A stretch of 64,000 nucleotides of DNA. It comes from Gyrodactylus bullatarudis (lineage: Eukaryota; Platyhelminthes; Monogenea; Gyrodactylidea; Gyrodactylidae). Positions within the stretch are counted from its first letter, which is position 1. Every line of letters starts with the position of its first letter. The position numbers and the translations under genes were made by a program. The stretch is from positions 1 through 64,000 of the forward strand of contig SSNU01000286.1 in assembly GCA_012064415.1 (NCBI GenBank), written 5' to 3'. Shown here one piece after another: positions 35,301-45,948 of the stretch. The notes beneath the pieces are model-generated. The model saw nothing but the letters and a program-made list of their open reading frames with translations. It searched no databases and had not been told where the DNA came from.

Positions 35301-38300
35301 GACGTATTCTAGATTCAATATCATAAAAAGGTTTATAAGGTTTGACAATAAAGTTGAAAGGATAGAGGGAAGTTCACGGGATAAACTAGCGCCAATAAGA
35401 ACCCTTTTTCAAGATTTCATTATCAATTGCCAAACAGCTTACAAGCCTTCGGATCAAATAACGATTGATGAGCAGCTTGTATCCAGAACTTGTCCATTCA
35501 TTCATCAATAAAGGACGTACTTTTATATGTGACAACTTTTTTACAACAATGGAGCTCTCAAAGTATTTATCAACAAACAGTACTTCACTTGTTGGAACAT
35601 GCAGAAAGTCGAGAAGATTTCTACCGATCGAGTTTTGTTCAGTAAAAATCGATCAAGGATTTACTCACTACATACATCATGAGGAAACATCGATTCTTAG
35701 GTATGGACAAAAGAAAAACCAGCCCGTGGTATTCCTCTCATCATTGCATGAAACAGTGGATGACAGTGGTTCTAAACCCGAAATGATCCTTTATTATAAT
35801 TCGACCAAAGGTGGAGTTGATACTCTTGATCAAGTTATCAGGAATTACTCGAGTAAAAGAGGAACGAGGAGATGGCCAATGGCTTTATTTTGGAATATGT
35901 TAGACATTGCAGCATACAATTCCTATGTTTTATATTGTCTGAAACATCCAGCGTTTCTCAAAACCAAACCAAAAGGTGCTCGCCGGTATTTTCTAAAAGA
36001 ACTCTGTATCAAGCTACTCAAATTACTTCTCGAAAGAGAGAGAACACCGAAAAAACTAAAATTTAATAAAAAATAAAAGGTGCCCATATTGCCCTAAAGA
36101 AAAATACAGAAATGGCTATCGAGAATGTGCGAAATGTGATAGTTTTCCTTGCAAATATCATTATTCTATTATTTGTAATGATTGCTTATAAAAAAATGTA
36201 TTCATGTTTGTAAAATTCTACTGAAAACTGTTTAATTTTTAATGATTTTCACATTGGGTTAAAAATATCCCGATTTACCATACATGCGATTTTTCCGATT
36301 TTACATTCTAGGGTTAAAACAAAGTAGAAAGAAAAGAATAACTTACAATTATAATTATTAGCGTAGGCCAAATTTTTCAAAATTTCCCAGCCTTAATCTC
36401 ATTTTGAAGATTATCGAAAACTAAGTATTTTTTCCTGTAAAACCATACGTTTTCGAGTTTGTTCTGATATACAAAATCTCGATTGAAGATGGCAATTTTT
36501 GAACACGCGCCAAGATTTTTTCAATGAATTTCACTACCAGAAAAGACAAAATTGATATTTTTGAATAGTTTTAGCGACATTTTGAATAAAAATAGGACTT
36601 ATAATAAAAATTGAGTGTTCTTTCACATGTCTGAAGGAAGTCCCAGGAAATTGTGTAAATTTTGATGATTTTAGGGAAAATGGGATTTTTGTATATCAGA
36701 ACATGAAAAATTTTCATTTTGATTTTCAAAAATGTGTTTTTCATGATTAAAACATCAATTTTTAATTGAGGCACATAGAATATTGTTTGGGGAAAATAAA
36801 ATTTTGTATTACCCTAATTTATTTATGTATTTTCGATTATTTTGTTGTCAACGTGATAAAATGCTGTCAAGCCTGACAAACAATGGGCTTAATTTAATAA
36901 AGATGGGATAGTTAAAGAATAGTCTAGACAAATATTTCCCTTATCAGATGAGTATTAGTATTATTATCTAGTAGTATCTTCACTCGAAACTTATTGGCTT
37001 AATTTAGAGCCGAATTTTTTCAAGTTTTCAACAATTTTTGCTTACAACTATCAGGTTTAACTGAAGAATTGACTATCATTGCTCCATAAAGTGTGTTTTT
37101 CTTGTCAAAAAATTTGATAAAGATGAGATCATGGAAGTTTCTTTTGAAGTCTTTTTTTAATATTTAATAGTATTTTTTGATGAGCTCCTCTTAACACTGA
37201 AGAAGGCGTTTGAAGATGATCACCGTCGAAACGTTTGAATGACCAATGATTCTATTTTCTTGAATTTGAGCTTAAAAACGAATATTTCAATGATTATTTT
37301 ATGAGATTTGAATCAAAAAATATGATTATTCTTGGATGCCCTGTTAATAAGTGATTTGTTTGTGTTTTGCCCATTTTTCGTCTAGTTTATTTTCTCAGGT
37401 TTATTTGGAAGCCTCGAAATCTTTTTTGCTATCAAAATAATCAATTTGATTCAAAGTTTATCTTGCCAGTAGATGGTTCAAGTATTACAAAACATCTCTC
37501 ATGTTCAGGATAATTAGGAAATAACCGATCACTTCAATAGTTTTTATCTCTATATATTTGATTCAATTGTCTTGATGATAAAATTCAATCATCCTAGATT
37601 TGTCCTACCTCTGGAGAGTTGCCCTCCTTCTCGAATCCCCTAGAAGTTGCCGACCTATCAGATGATAATGAAAGTCTCGTCAATTGTCGCCAGTCCAACT
37701 CTTCAAATCTCAAGACAATAATCCCCTCAGGGTCTAGGAATCCTGTCCTCTCTGTGTCTATAACTCCTCCGATTGATGTTGTCAATATATCCTCATCAAC
37801 ATGCGATGATAACACTCCAACTTACTCAGCCAATGGCCATGGAGATCCCAAGTTAACAGATGATTCTCGAAATTCTTTTGCACTAGACAAGATTATGCCC
37901 AATAAACATCCGAAACCTTCACCACGTAAGAATAATCTAGCTAATTTTGACTTATTTGTTTCAATATAGACTTGACGTCTATTCATAATATGCAATTTTT
38001 AATTAATTTTTATTTTGATATTAATTCTCTAATCTACAATTGATTGATCATGTTACGTATATTTATTCTATAGAAAATGAATTATTAAACTCATCTCCTG
38101 GAAGTCCAAGACGGAAGATCACTGTTGATATACCAACTTTTAGTGAAGCCGAATCTGAGGAAGATGATCTCATAAATACTGAATTGAATCCGGGTCGTTT
38201 GATTATTGATCAGGACGATAGAAAGAAAGCTCCCTCTGTTAGCAATATTGTCACCTCGCTTGTTCACAATTCAATTAATTCCATAGTTCGGAATAGCAGT

Positions 38301-39414
38301 GAGAAGATGGACAAGCCCAATCCTAGTGAGTTTTTTGTTAGACATAAATCTTTTTTTGAAATTTAAAAATATACATACAAATTATAAACTAAATCTGATT
38401 GTGCAAATAGTAATTAAATACAAAATTGGATAGTGAAATTTATTTTTAAATTAAAATTTACTGAAACCTAGGTCAGAAGTTAAGGAGACAATTTCTGCAA
38501 TATTTTGCTTTACTACAGCATAGATGCGAGGAGTTCCTTCATCTGAAGCCTATTGATTCAAAATTGAATAATCTCGGTTTCCACTGTTTAATTTCCAAAT
38601 AAGCTACTTTTCTATTTCATAGTTTGTTATAGTTTTAAATAAATGCAGAAAATCGAAACTACCATGTATAACTAACAAGTACATTAATAATTATTAATTA
38701 TAATTAATTGTATTTGTTTCAAGACATTTTTCCACCAGATTTCCCTTGATCATCATCATCTCTTTCTTGATCGGTAAATTAGTGAATATCATAGTCATCT
38801 AATTACGGAAGATTCTTGAAAAATATTTCTGTATTGAATAGAAAAAGATTCTATAAAATCAGTAGAATTTAAAATTTTCGATTTACCACTAGAATTGCGA
38901 AGGAGCAAACGAATAAGGTATGTAACCAGTTTCTTTGATTGTTCATTTGCAATGTTAAGCATTAATTGTTACATTATGCGTCCATTATACTAAAATTATC
39001 TTTATACATTTTATAGATCTCTATTACGAAAATAGTTTATTCAGCAATGCAAACTTGTTGTCAAGTCAGAACCAAGCAAATTCATCTTATTACAATTATC
39101 TTGCCGGGTCAAATAATACAACTCTCCAACAGCAGCATTCAAATGGAGTAGACTATAGTAATCTATACAATCGAGTCTCGTCCACCTCGATACCTTCAAT
39201 CAACAATAACAACCTTTCTATCAATTCGAATAAGAAATGCAACTCTCTCCCAATTGATGGAGATTTTGATAATAGGACAACCTCGGCTATTGTTCACACT
39301 GCTTTTGGGACCTATTCTAGACCTCATCACTCAGGTAATACATCCTCAGTAGATCATTTCTCTAAATCTTCCTTTCAGCAACACTTTCATCATCAAAACC
39401 AGCCCAAAAGTTAA
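26378..39414 (+). CDS. PWWP-domain chromatin protein, PWWP2A/B-like
   Basis: Nine exons can be chained with perfect phase agreement: 26378-26504, 26583-26841, 26899-27503, 27902-28253, 29563-29704, 29851-29955, 37598-37925, 38074-38325, 39017-39414. The product is 855 aa. The PWWP domain (about residues 380-465) reads GDVVWSKLAGWPYWPAVV...RWFAWNQVSF...LVPFLEEYDKK and continues YNKNRKGASYHQAVKEA. The WF-x-SF pattern and the NKxRKG tail resemble vertebrate PWWP2A/B, which read H3K36me3 and H2A.Z nucleosomes. The rest is disordered: Ser/Lys-rich before the domain, a basic RRKRKDSFDPPKRKKKPK stretch after it, then a Ser/Asn/Gln-rich tail. Intron 6 (7.6 kb) is full of transposons. Linking the last three exons to this gene rests on phase and strand only; they could be a separate gene. 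Confidence 0.65.
30150..30310 (-). pseudogene. hAT transposase C-terminal (dimerisation) remnant
   Basis: Minus-strand translation gives LSWKPISAYVERYFSKLKY followed by a stop and FKEKKLVF. The S-A-x-VER-x-FS-x-LK pattern is the conserved hAT dimerisation-domain motif. In-frame stops and the missing remainder show it is dead. Confidence 0.65.
30719..31872 (-). mobile_element. Mutator-like element (MULE) with long terminal inverted repeats, nested in the hAT
   Basis: The left end (about 30719-30930) and right end (about 31745-31872) are inverted copies of each other. They share TTATTTAGG-AAATAATAGT, GGGGTATTTTGAAAAATGCC and a long stretch down to TCCTGTTGCCAAG. The left arm is longer because a roughly 15-bp unit (TGAAAAATGCCATGA) has multiplied. 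Long TIRs of more than 100 bp with a MULE transposase fragment inside identify a Mutator-like element. Confidence 0.8.
30990..31547 (-). pseudogene. MULE transposase fragment
   Basis: The minus-strand segment 31263-31547 encodes WAEHAFPKCRYGNLTSNIAE followed by STNSFLKDIR, the conserved region upstream of the SWIM zinc finger in MuDR/MULE transposases. Further down (30990-31208), a different frame contains RGRPKKKRFRSEAEK, typical of MULE C-termini. The core catalytic domain is absent and the frame is broken, so this is a non-autonomous remnant. Confidence 0.7.
31958..34535. other. intronic A/T-rich stretch
   Basis: 2.6 kb within PWWP2-like intron 6. No coding signal; a CTCTCTCTCTC tract occurs near 33251. 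No recognisable repeat copy. Confidence 0.4.
34536..36317 (+). mobile_element. piggyBac-like element PB3 with TTAA ends
   Basis: TTAA flanks at 34536-34539 and 36314-36317. Inverted ends start TTAACCCTAGAATGTAAA, identical for 18 bp. GGGTTAAAAATAACCC-type hairpins lie at about 34557-34572 and 34742-34756, and an imperfect one at 36256-36272. It contains a broken transposase on the plus strand and is inserted in PWWP2-like intron 6. Confidence 0.93.
34856..36190 (+). pseudogene. PB3 piggyBac transposase, frameshifted and internally deleted
   Basis: The start is MSNQDDILRAPRVLAKDIF, followed by an acidic N-terminus. The frame breaks near 35190. A second piece (35299-35511) ends at ITIDEQLVS with the first catalytic Asp. 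About 70 residues that should follow are deleted, and the frame jumps to LVHSFINKGRTFICDNFFTT (second Asp) at about 35480. The third piece has KGGVDTLDQVI (third Asp). After another frame change a C-terminal Cys-rich domain follows: CPYCPKEKYRNGYRECAKC and HYSIICNDC. All catalytic positions are visible but not in one frame. Confidence 0.85.
36358..36818 (-). repeat. MITE copy A (inverted relative to B and C)
   Basis: About 461 bp, the reverse complement of the 48524-48961 element. Ends are TTAGCGTAGG and TACCCTAA. Internal landmarks: TTCTGATATACAAAA near the left arm, TTTTGTATATCAGAACA near the right arm, and GAACACGCGCCA. It sits 40 bp from PB3 in PWWP2-like intron 6. Confidence 0.82.
36819..37597. 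other. intronic spacer
   Basis: 779 bp up to the acceptor of PWWP2-like exon 7. I see nothing beyond A/T-rich sequence. Confidence 0.4.
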
Positions 39415-39713
39415 TTATTTTCAAGTGTCTTTTACATGCCAATTAATTCAAGTTTAAATGCTAATATTATAGCTGTTTTTAATTCTCATTATTATCTTCT
39501 GTGATGCTAGATATATATATATTGTTTCACTGTAATGTTATTTGTTTTTACATTATTGTTTATTGATAAATTTGCAAGTAGATAATATAACTTGTCATAT
39601 GCCCGAAGAATATATTACTGCCAATTTTGTAAAATGGGATTTTCATGTACAACATTTTCGTTCAATGAAAAAAAGAAGAATTTTGTAAATAATAAGAAAA
39701 TATTTATTAAATT

Positions 39714-40211
39714 TTATTGAAGAACATCTTTGTAATTTGATTTCTGAGGGATTTGAACGTTTTGAATTTTTCCCAGACCCTCAAGTAAGAGCTTCATTGT
39801 AGATCTAACTTCGACAGCTTTCTTTCTGAATTCATCTCCCTTGTCAATGAAAATCTTACTGGTCGCTTGAGCATAACCCATAGCTTCCAACATGCTCATT
39901 TCAACATAAACGTTGCACCCAACATTTACCTTGATGCGATTCAAATCTTGAATTTCTGCACTAGCATAAATATTGGATCCTAAACTGTACATAGTTTCAA
40001 AATATTTGGAAGGGGCATCCATCATTTTAAATTTGTTCAATAGGTTGTACAATTCCAAATATTCATTTGCCTGCTGATAAAATTCATCTCCTCTCTGTAC
40101 ATAATATCTAAAATTGTCAGGAATTTATTACTTGAGATCATTCTGTAGTCTTTCATTGATGAAATTTTCTAGACGATACACTTCAGGATTAAAATTCGAG
40201 TTCTCGGACAT
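39714..40211 (-). CDS. UXT: UXT, prefoldin-like alpha subunit
   Basis: Alpha-class prefoldin-like protein of the R2TP/URI prefoldin-like complex, also a transcription cofactor. Two exons (40132-40211 and 39714-40107) separated by a 24-nt intron (40108-40131) give 157 aa, the length of human UXT. The architecture is helix, beta-hairpins, helix: an N-terminal coiled coil (YRLENFINERLQNDL, EYLELYNLLNKFK), then the family block LGSNIYASAEIQDLNRIKVN and VGCNVYVEMSMLEA, and a C-terminal helix. The exons are convergent with the PWWP2-like gene and divergent from SEC61G. Confidence 0.88.
40108..40131 (-). other. 24-nt intron in UXT
   Basis: On the coding strand it begins GTAATA and ends TTTTAG, with CTGAC nine bases before the acceptor as a plausible branch site. 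Splicing joins NDLK to YYVQRGDEF in frame. Confidence 0.88.
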
Positions 40212-40301
40212 TTTAAACACGACAGATTTTTGTAGAGTTGATATATAGTGTTTTGTTGTTATTCTAAATTATGTTATTTGAAAAAATTAAACTGTTGACG
40301 T
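40212..40301. promoter_or_regulatory. 90-bp bidirectional promoter region (UXT / SEC61G)
   Basis: Only 90 bp separate the two divergent start codons. It must hold both 5' UTRs and presumably a shared promoter. No TATA or other motif is convincing. Confidence 0.5.
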
Positions 40302-40508
40302 ATGGATCAAATTACTGCCTTCACTGAACCTTTCTTCAAGTTCACCAAAGACTCTATTTACTTTATCAATAGATGCACAAAGCCCGATAGAAAAGAATTC
40401 AACAAGAATGCAATTGCTACCGCAGTCGGTTTCTTCGCAATGGGTATTCTCGGATTTCTTATCAAATTAATCTTCGTGCCAATTAACAGCATCATAGTCG
40501 GATCTTGA
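40302..40508 (+). CDS. SEC61G: Sec61 translocon gamma subunit
   Basis: Small tail-anchored subunit of the ER protein-conducting channel. 68 aa, the standard size. It has the amphipathic N-terminal helix with [20 protein letters not shown], then a single TM helix ([20 protein letters not shown]) and the [13 protein letters not shown] end ([10 protein letters not shown]). These are near-invariant SEC61G blocks. Single exon. The stop is 235 bp from the PSMC3 stop in convergent arrangement. Confidence 0.97.
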   Translation: MDQITAFTEPFFKFTKDSIYFINRCTKPDRKEFNKNAIATAVGFFAMGILGFLIKLIFVPINSIIVGS

Positions 40509-40743
40509 TTCGAATTTTGTTATTTAAACCTTGTTATCATTAATTTTACCCTTCATCATGAGTTATATTGGAATCCTGTAAAATAAATCCTTTTCAATTT
40601 TTTGATTCTGCAATCATTATGTATTTCATACACTGTAATCAATAGTGCTTTTAATTCTCTTACTGTATTATATAAGCTCTTACACCTGGCAAGGTTAGAT
40701 TTCTCAATTTTAATAAACAATAGAAATCAATTAGAAAGTTTTA

Positions 40744-42166
40744 TTAAGCGTAATAATTAAGGTTAGCTTTCTTTTTCGCCTGTACTTCTAGGATAGCGTC
40801 CATGAAATCTTCGTGAATGATCTCGGTAGCTCCACGTCTGAGAGCGATCATGCCCTATACAAAATAATTAGTTAAAGATGAAGAAATTTTCATTAGATAT
40901 ACTTACAGACTCAATGCACACGGCCTTGCATTGAGCTCCATTGAAGTCGTCTGTGCACCTTGCCAATTCTTCAAAGTTGACGTCTTTACTAGAAAAAATT
41001 TAATTTTTAAAAAAGCAAATTATTTGATGTTTTTTTCAAAGAACTTACTGAACATTCATCTTTCTAGAGTGAATTTGCATGATTCTAGCCCGAGCTTCTT
41101 CGTTGGGAGCAGGAAACTCGATCTTGCGATCCAATCGACCACTTCTCAATAGAGCAGGATCCAAAATGTCAACACGATTTGTGGCTGCAATAACCTTTAT
41201 GTCTTGATTAGGTTGGAACCCATCTAGTTGATTTAGCAATTCCAACATTGTTCTCTGAACTTCGCGATCACCAGCCTTTTCACTATCAAACCTCTTAGTA
41301 CCGATAGCATCTAGCTCATCTATGAAGAGGATGGCGGGTGCTTTTTCTTTAGCTAATTGAAAAGCATCCCTGACCAATTTGGCACCATCACCTATGAACA
41401 TTTGAACAAGTTGTGGGCCAGCAAGTTTTAGAAAGGTACTTTTCGTTTGAGCAGCACAAGCTCGAGCTAGTAGGGTTTTCCCAGTACCAGGTGGCCCATA
41501 AAGAAGAACACCTTTTGGTGGTTGAATTCCAATAGCTTCAAATCGTTCCTTATGTGTCATGGGTAAGACAATAGCTTCGATTAATTCTTGAATCTGCTTG
41601 TCCAAGCCACCAATGTCGTTATATCTTTCAGTAGGACGATCATCAACTTCCATAGCTTTAACTCGGGGATCAAATTCAGCTGGTAATTTTTCAAGGATCA
41701 GATAGGAATCTTTGTTTACACCGACCATGTCACCTGGTTTGAGTTCTTCAGCAGGAACAAGACCAATAACAGGGAGAAAATAAGTTTGTCTAGTACTTGT
41801 TTTGACAACAGCACATTTACCCTTACGTTGAGAATCAAGATCAACATTTGATCCATCTTCTTCATCTGCTTCAGGTTCAACATCTAAAAGTTCAACAACA
41901 TTGGACACTAAATATGGCAGTGATTTGTTCATTTTAATTTTCGATTTATTGTCTTTGATCTTGGCTTGCATGTTTTTACAGTCGTGCTCCGTATGATTGA
42001 GTTCTGATTTCATGATACGAATTTCATTTTCAAGCAATCTGCTTCTTGCAACAAGCTGTTCTGTGTTCATTCGCATCACCTCCTCAACAATAGCTTGCTA
42101 AAAAATTAATTTTATCAAATTTACGTCTTCGTCATCCCACAAGGACTTTTCTGAGGTGGTCGTCAT
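40744..42166 (-). CDS. PSMC3: 26S proteasome regulatory subunit 6A (Rpt5) AAA-ATPase
   Basis: ATPase of the 19S base that unfolds substrates for the 20S core. Four exons (42125-42166, 41049-42097, 40907-40988, 40744-40854) give 427 aa; intron 1 is 27 nt (42098-42124). Order: N-terminal coiled coil ([19 protein letters not shown]), OB domain ([14 protein letters not shown]), AAA domain with Walker A GPPGTGKT (about residues 215-222), Walker [10 protein letters not shown], and the arginine-finger region [13 protein letters not shown]. The C-terminus KANLNYYA provides the HbYX-type tail (Tyr-Ala after a hydrophobic residue) that docks into the 20S alpha ring. The blocks match Rpt5 rather than other Rpt subunits. 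Confidence 0.96.
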
Positions 42167-42913
42167 ATATTATCTTTTCTTCTGAAAAATTATTAATCAA
42201 GGATTTTGAAAAATATTGCGTTTCTAACAAAAAACTTACTGCTAAAAATAAAACTTTGTTCGTCCTACTAAAATTTGGAAATTCAAATATTTAATAACAA
42301 TTTGTTATTATAACAATTTGTTATTATAACAAGTTGTTATTAACAACAGTACTACTGTTACAGTAATTCGACTACTGTAGTCGACTCATACGATATCATA
42401 GTCATATCAACTAATAAATTTTATACTAATTTTAAAAAATCTAGTAACACAACTTATTTATGTATTTTATTTTTTGATAACCTGTAAATCTCTTAGTTGA
42501 ATTCTTTGAAAGTTTTGACATCTGAATTTTTCATTAAATGAATAATATAGTTATTCATCATAATAACTAACATACTATTGTGTTTTTTCCCCAACTATCA
42601 AATGAATTGAAAAGAACGACAAATCTTCGACACTGCTAATTCATTCATTATTTAGCTACCGAAATAACTCTGAAACTCATAAAATCCTAGCATATATGCA
42701 TGGATTATCAAGATATATATTCTTAAGGAGTTGAACTTCAATTGTGTAAGTCTTAAGCTGTATCCTGTTTACAGACGCAATTCCATCACCTCAAAGGTAT
42801 GTCTTGAATACTCAAGTGTTATTTTTAGTCAAAAATTTTCTGAATTACTGGAAAAAATTGGTAGGTTACAAGAAAAAGAGTTTCATTCATGAAAAATAAA
42901 TAGTACAACTTTA
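42167..42913. other. intergenic region with tandem palindromes
   Basis: 747 bp upstream of PSMC3 and downstream of the two-EF-hand gene. At 42294-42345 a unit of about 16 bp, CAATTTGTTATTATAA, repeats roughly three times and is itself partly palindromic (TTGTTATTATAACAA). Close by are GTACTACTGTTACAGTA and GACTACTGTAGTC. No coding signal. Confidence 0.55.
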
Positions 42914-43192
42914 TTAATTATTTTTGGATGCACATTGGGCGAGAATAGCTTCAATAAGAGTTGTCAATTCATTTTTGCTAATTTTGTTATCCCCATCTTT
43001 GTCTAGTGCTTTGATTAGGTTTTCTACCTCTTCTTTGCTTATTTTGTTGCCTTTCTTTGCAAGAAATTCGGCAATTTCTGAAGCTGCAATCTTGCCATCA
43101 CCATCCTTATCAACTGTCTTGATAATCTCTTCGGCGATTTTTTGTGCGCTAACCATCAAAATATAATTTACTTACTCTGGTTTACAGCTCAT
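42914..43192 (-). CDS. small two-EF-hand calcium-binding protein
   Basis: 83 aa from two exons: a 17-nt first exon (43176-43192, MSCKP plus two bases) and 42914-43148, with a 27-nt intron. Splicing gives MSCKPDAQKIAEEII rather than the longer unspliced frame, and avoids using an ATG inside the intron. Both loops are canonical: DKDGDGKIAASE and DKDGDNKISKNE, each with Asp at 1, 3 and 5, Gly or Asn at 6 and Glu at 12. Size and layout resemble the about 8-kDa calcium-binding proteins known from flatworms and other invertebrates and the N-lobe of calmodulin-like proteins. It probably acts as a small Ca2+ buffer or sensor; the target is unknown. Confidence 0.85.
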
Positions 43193-44232
43193 TTTGATTT
43201 TCTCTAAACTCTAATTTTTCGCGTTTATATAGATGCCAACGGGTTGTTACCTTTGTATTACTTTGAATTAGAAATACCTATTGAAAGTTAGTACTGTTTA
43301 CATGTGCAACAAGAGTTACAACACTACAATTTCACAAGTTGATATTGCTCAGATGAAATTAAGCTTTTATCTGAGTCATTGGACTTGAATGAGATCACTA
43401 AATAACAAATATTAAAAATTGAACGTACTTGTTTTTATGAAAAATGTATTTTATTCTTATTTTTGCTGTATTAGTGAAAATGAATGCTTGTATTATTTAT
43501 TGGACTGTTAAATCCAATATACTTCAGCACTAATCATTTGCCTTTAAGAATCTTAAATTAATATTTGAAACAAGACTGGACTATTGAGTATAATCTATTG
43601 AATAGACTATTGTGTAAGAGTTTCTGGTTCAATAAAATTGCAAACGAACAAAAGTTTGCAACTAGTGAAGGTGTATTGGAAAATAAATCAGAATTGCCTC
43701 ATGATCCTTAAGTTCATGATATCAATAATGTTTATTTATCATACCAAAAATGTTTGACAAAACTCAATTAGCAAGATTTTTCTGTAAAAATAGAATAAAT
43801 AAAAGAATTAATATCTAATTTATATTTGAAAAATGAAATGTAAGAATGTTGTTATTAGTACTGCTAACTAAGCAGTGTTAATTCTAAGTTAGGGATGAAT
43901 TAAAACATAAGCTACAAATGATCCTAAACTGCTGCTCATAACATTAAATTCTACATATTAATCAGAACTAGGACATCATCATATTCCTGTAAGACTAGTC
44001 TCTATTAGAAACTGTCTAAGTTGAAGTAATATATAAATCTTATTGATAAGACATTTCATTTCAAATACTTAAAGTATTATACTTTCAAAGTATAATACTT
44101 TGTGTAAAAAAATTAAAAAAAAAAATTAAATTTGAAAAGACACATGATCTTCTTTAAAACACTTGAGATCAGATTGATCAACAGTCTTAAATTTCACGAG
44201 ACCATAATTTAAAAATCACGATTTTGACGAAA
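43193..44232. other. intergenic region with a perfect hairpin
   Basis: 1.04 kb between divergent genes. At 44071-44101 two 15-bp arms (AAAGTATTATACTTT and AAAGTATAATACTTT) form a perfect inverted repeat around a single C. Otherwise A/T-rich with no gene seen. Confidence 0.55.
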
Positions 44233-45827
44233 ATGACTGACGTAAGCTAATATACTAATTTATTAGGTCGAAGATGTCTCTTCTGGGTTGTATGGTAAAA
44301 GGCCAATGCACCAATCTCAATCCACTCTATCAATATCATACACAAAATTGAATGAACTTAGTTCTGAAACACACGCTGACAAACAAATATGGATTCGCGG
44401 AAGATTACACAGGTCTAGAGCAAAAGGAAAGCTTTGTTTCTTCGTCTTACGTTATCAACTCTATTTAGTTCAATGTGTCCTATCAATAGGTGAAAAGGTT
44501 TCTAAGAAGATGATGAATTTCGTTTCAAGTATTTCTAATGAGTCATTTATTGAAATCTGTGGCATTGTGAAAAAATCGCCTATTAAAATTGAGAGTTGTA
44601 ACCCTCAAGATATTGAATTGCATGCTGAACAAGTATTTGTAATCAGCTCAGCTATACCTCAATTACCATTACAAGTAGAAGATGCTATGAGAAAAGAGGG
44701 TGAAGCTTTATCAAAAGTAAATCAAGATACTCGTCTCGACAATCGATGTATTGATATAAGAACTCCAACCAATCTAGCCATTTTCACAGTTGAAACTGGA
44801 GTTATGAACCTCTTCTCAGAATCTTTGAACAAACGAGGTTTTATCTACATTCAAACACCAAAAATGATTAGTGCTGCTTCTGAGGGGGGAGCTAATGTCT
44901 TTAAGCTTACTTATTTCAATACGAATGGCTATTTGGCTCAATCCCCTCAGTTATACAAGCAAATGGCTATTGTTGGAGATTTCGATAGGGTCTACACCAT
45001 TGGATCTGTATTTCGCGCTGAAGATAGCAATACCCATCGTCACTTGACTGAATTTGTCGGTCTTGACCTTGAAATGGCCATTGAAAATCACTATCATGAG
45101 GCTATGATGCTCATTGCTGATACTATGGTTGAAATTTTCAAAGGCCTCCAACAAAAGTTAGTTATGCAGTTTACTTTATTATGAATATTAATCATTTATT
45201 TAATATTTGATTTAGCTATTCAAAAGAAATTGAGATTATTAGAAATCAATATCCATCAGAACCGTTCAAGTTTCTTGAACCAACGTAAGTAATCCTTCCT
45301 CCCTTGATCTAATGTTGAATTGTTATCAAGAAGAATTTATTTACCATAGATTGGTGTTGACATTCTCTGAGGGCGTGAAAATGTTGCGTGATGCTGGCTG
45401 GGAACAAGACGAATTCGAGGATTTGAGTACACCTGCCGAGAAGTTTTTGGGCAAATTAGTCAAGAAAAAGTACGACACTGACTTTTACATTCTTGACAAG
45501 TTTCCCTTGGCCTTTAGACCTTTTTACACAATGCCAGATCCTGAAAATCCAGAATACGCCAATTCTTATGACTTTTTCATGCGCGGAGAGGAAATTATGA
45601 GCGGAGCCCAGCGTATTCATGATGCTGAATATCTCATTGAACGAGCCAAGTTACATAACATCAATCTGAGTACAATTCAAGCCTATCTAGATGCATTTAC
45701 TTATGGTTGTCCTCCCCATGCAGGGGGTGGTATCGGCTTGGAGCGTGTCACCATGTTGTTCCTTGGCCTAGACAATATCCGCAAGACAAGTCTCTTCCCA
45801 CGTGATCCCAAGAGACTTACTCCTTAA
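44233..45827 (+). CDS. DARS1: aspartyl-tRNA synthetase, cytosolic
   Basis: Class IIb synthetase that charges tRNA-Asp. Four exons: 44233-44241 (nine coding bases, MTD), 44267-45156, 45216-45284, 45350-45827. They give 481 aa (human 501). Introns are 25, 59 and 65 nt. OB-fold anticodon-binding region: [20 protein letters not shown]. Catalytic domain: flipping-loop region [19 protein letters not shown], motif 2 [35 protein letters not shown], and motif 3 [14 protein letters not shown] followed by RDPKRLTP, the canonical end of eukaryotic AspRS. No presequence is seen, which fits the cytosolic enzyme. It is convergent with the GPS2-like gene (121 bp between stops). Confidence 0.96.
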
Positions 45828-45948
45828 TTCATGTTTGTTTGGAAAATATTATTGCTAATTTTTTTCTATCATGAGGAGGTAAAAATAAAATTTTGAGTCA
45901 ATAAATTAATTTTTATTCAGTTAAAAATGAGTGTTTAACAAGGTCAGA

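Noticed and set aside
42914..43159. Start of the two-EF-hand protein at the internal ATG giving MMVSAQ
   Set aside because: That ATG lies inside a GT-AG intron of 27 nt; splicing from the upstream 17-nt exon gives a better N-terminus.
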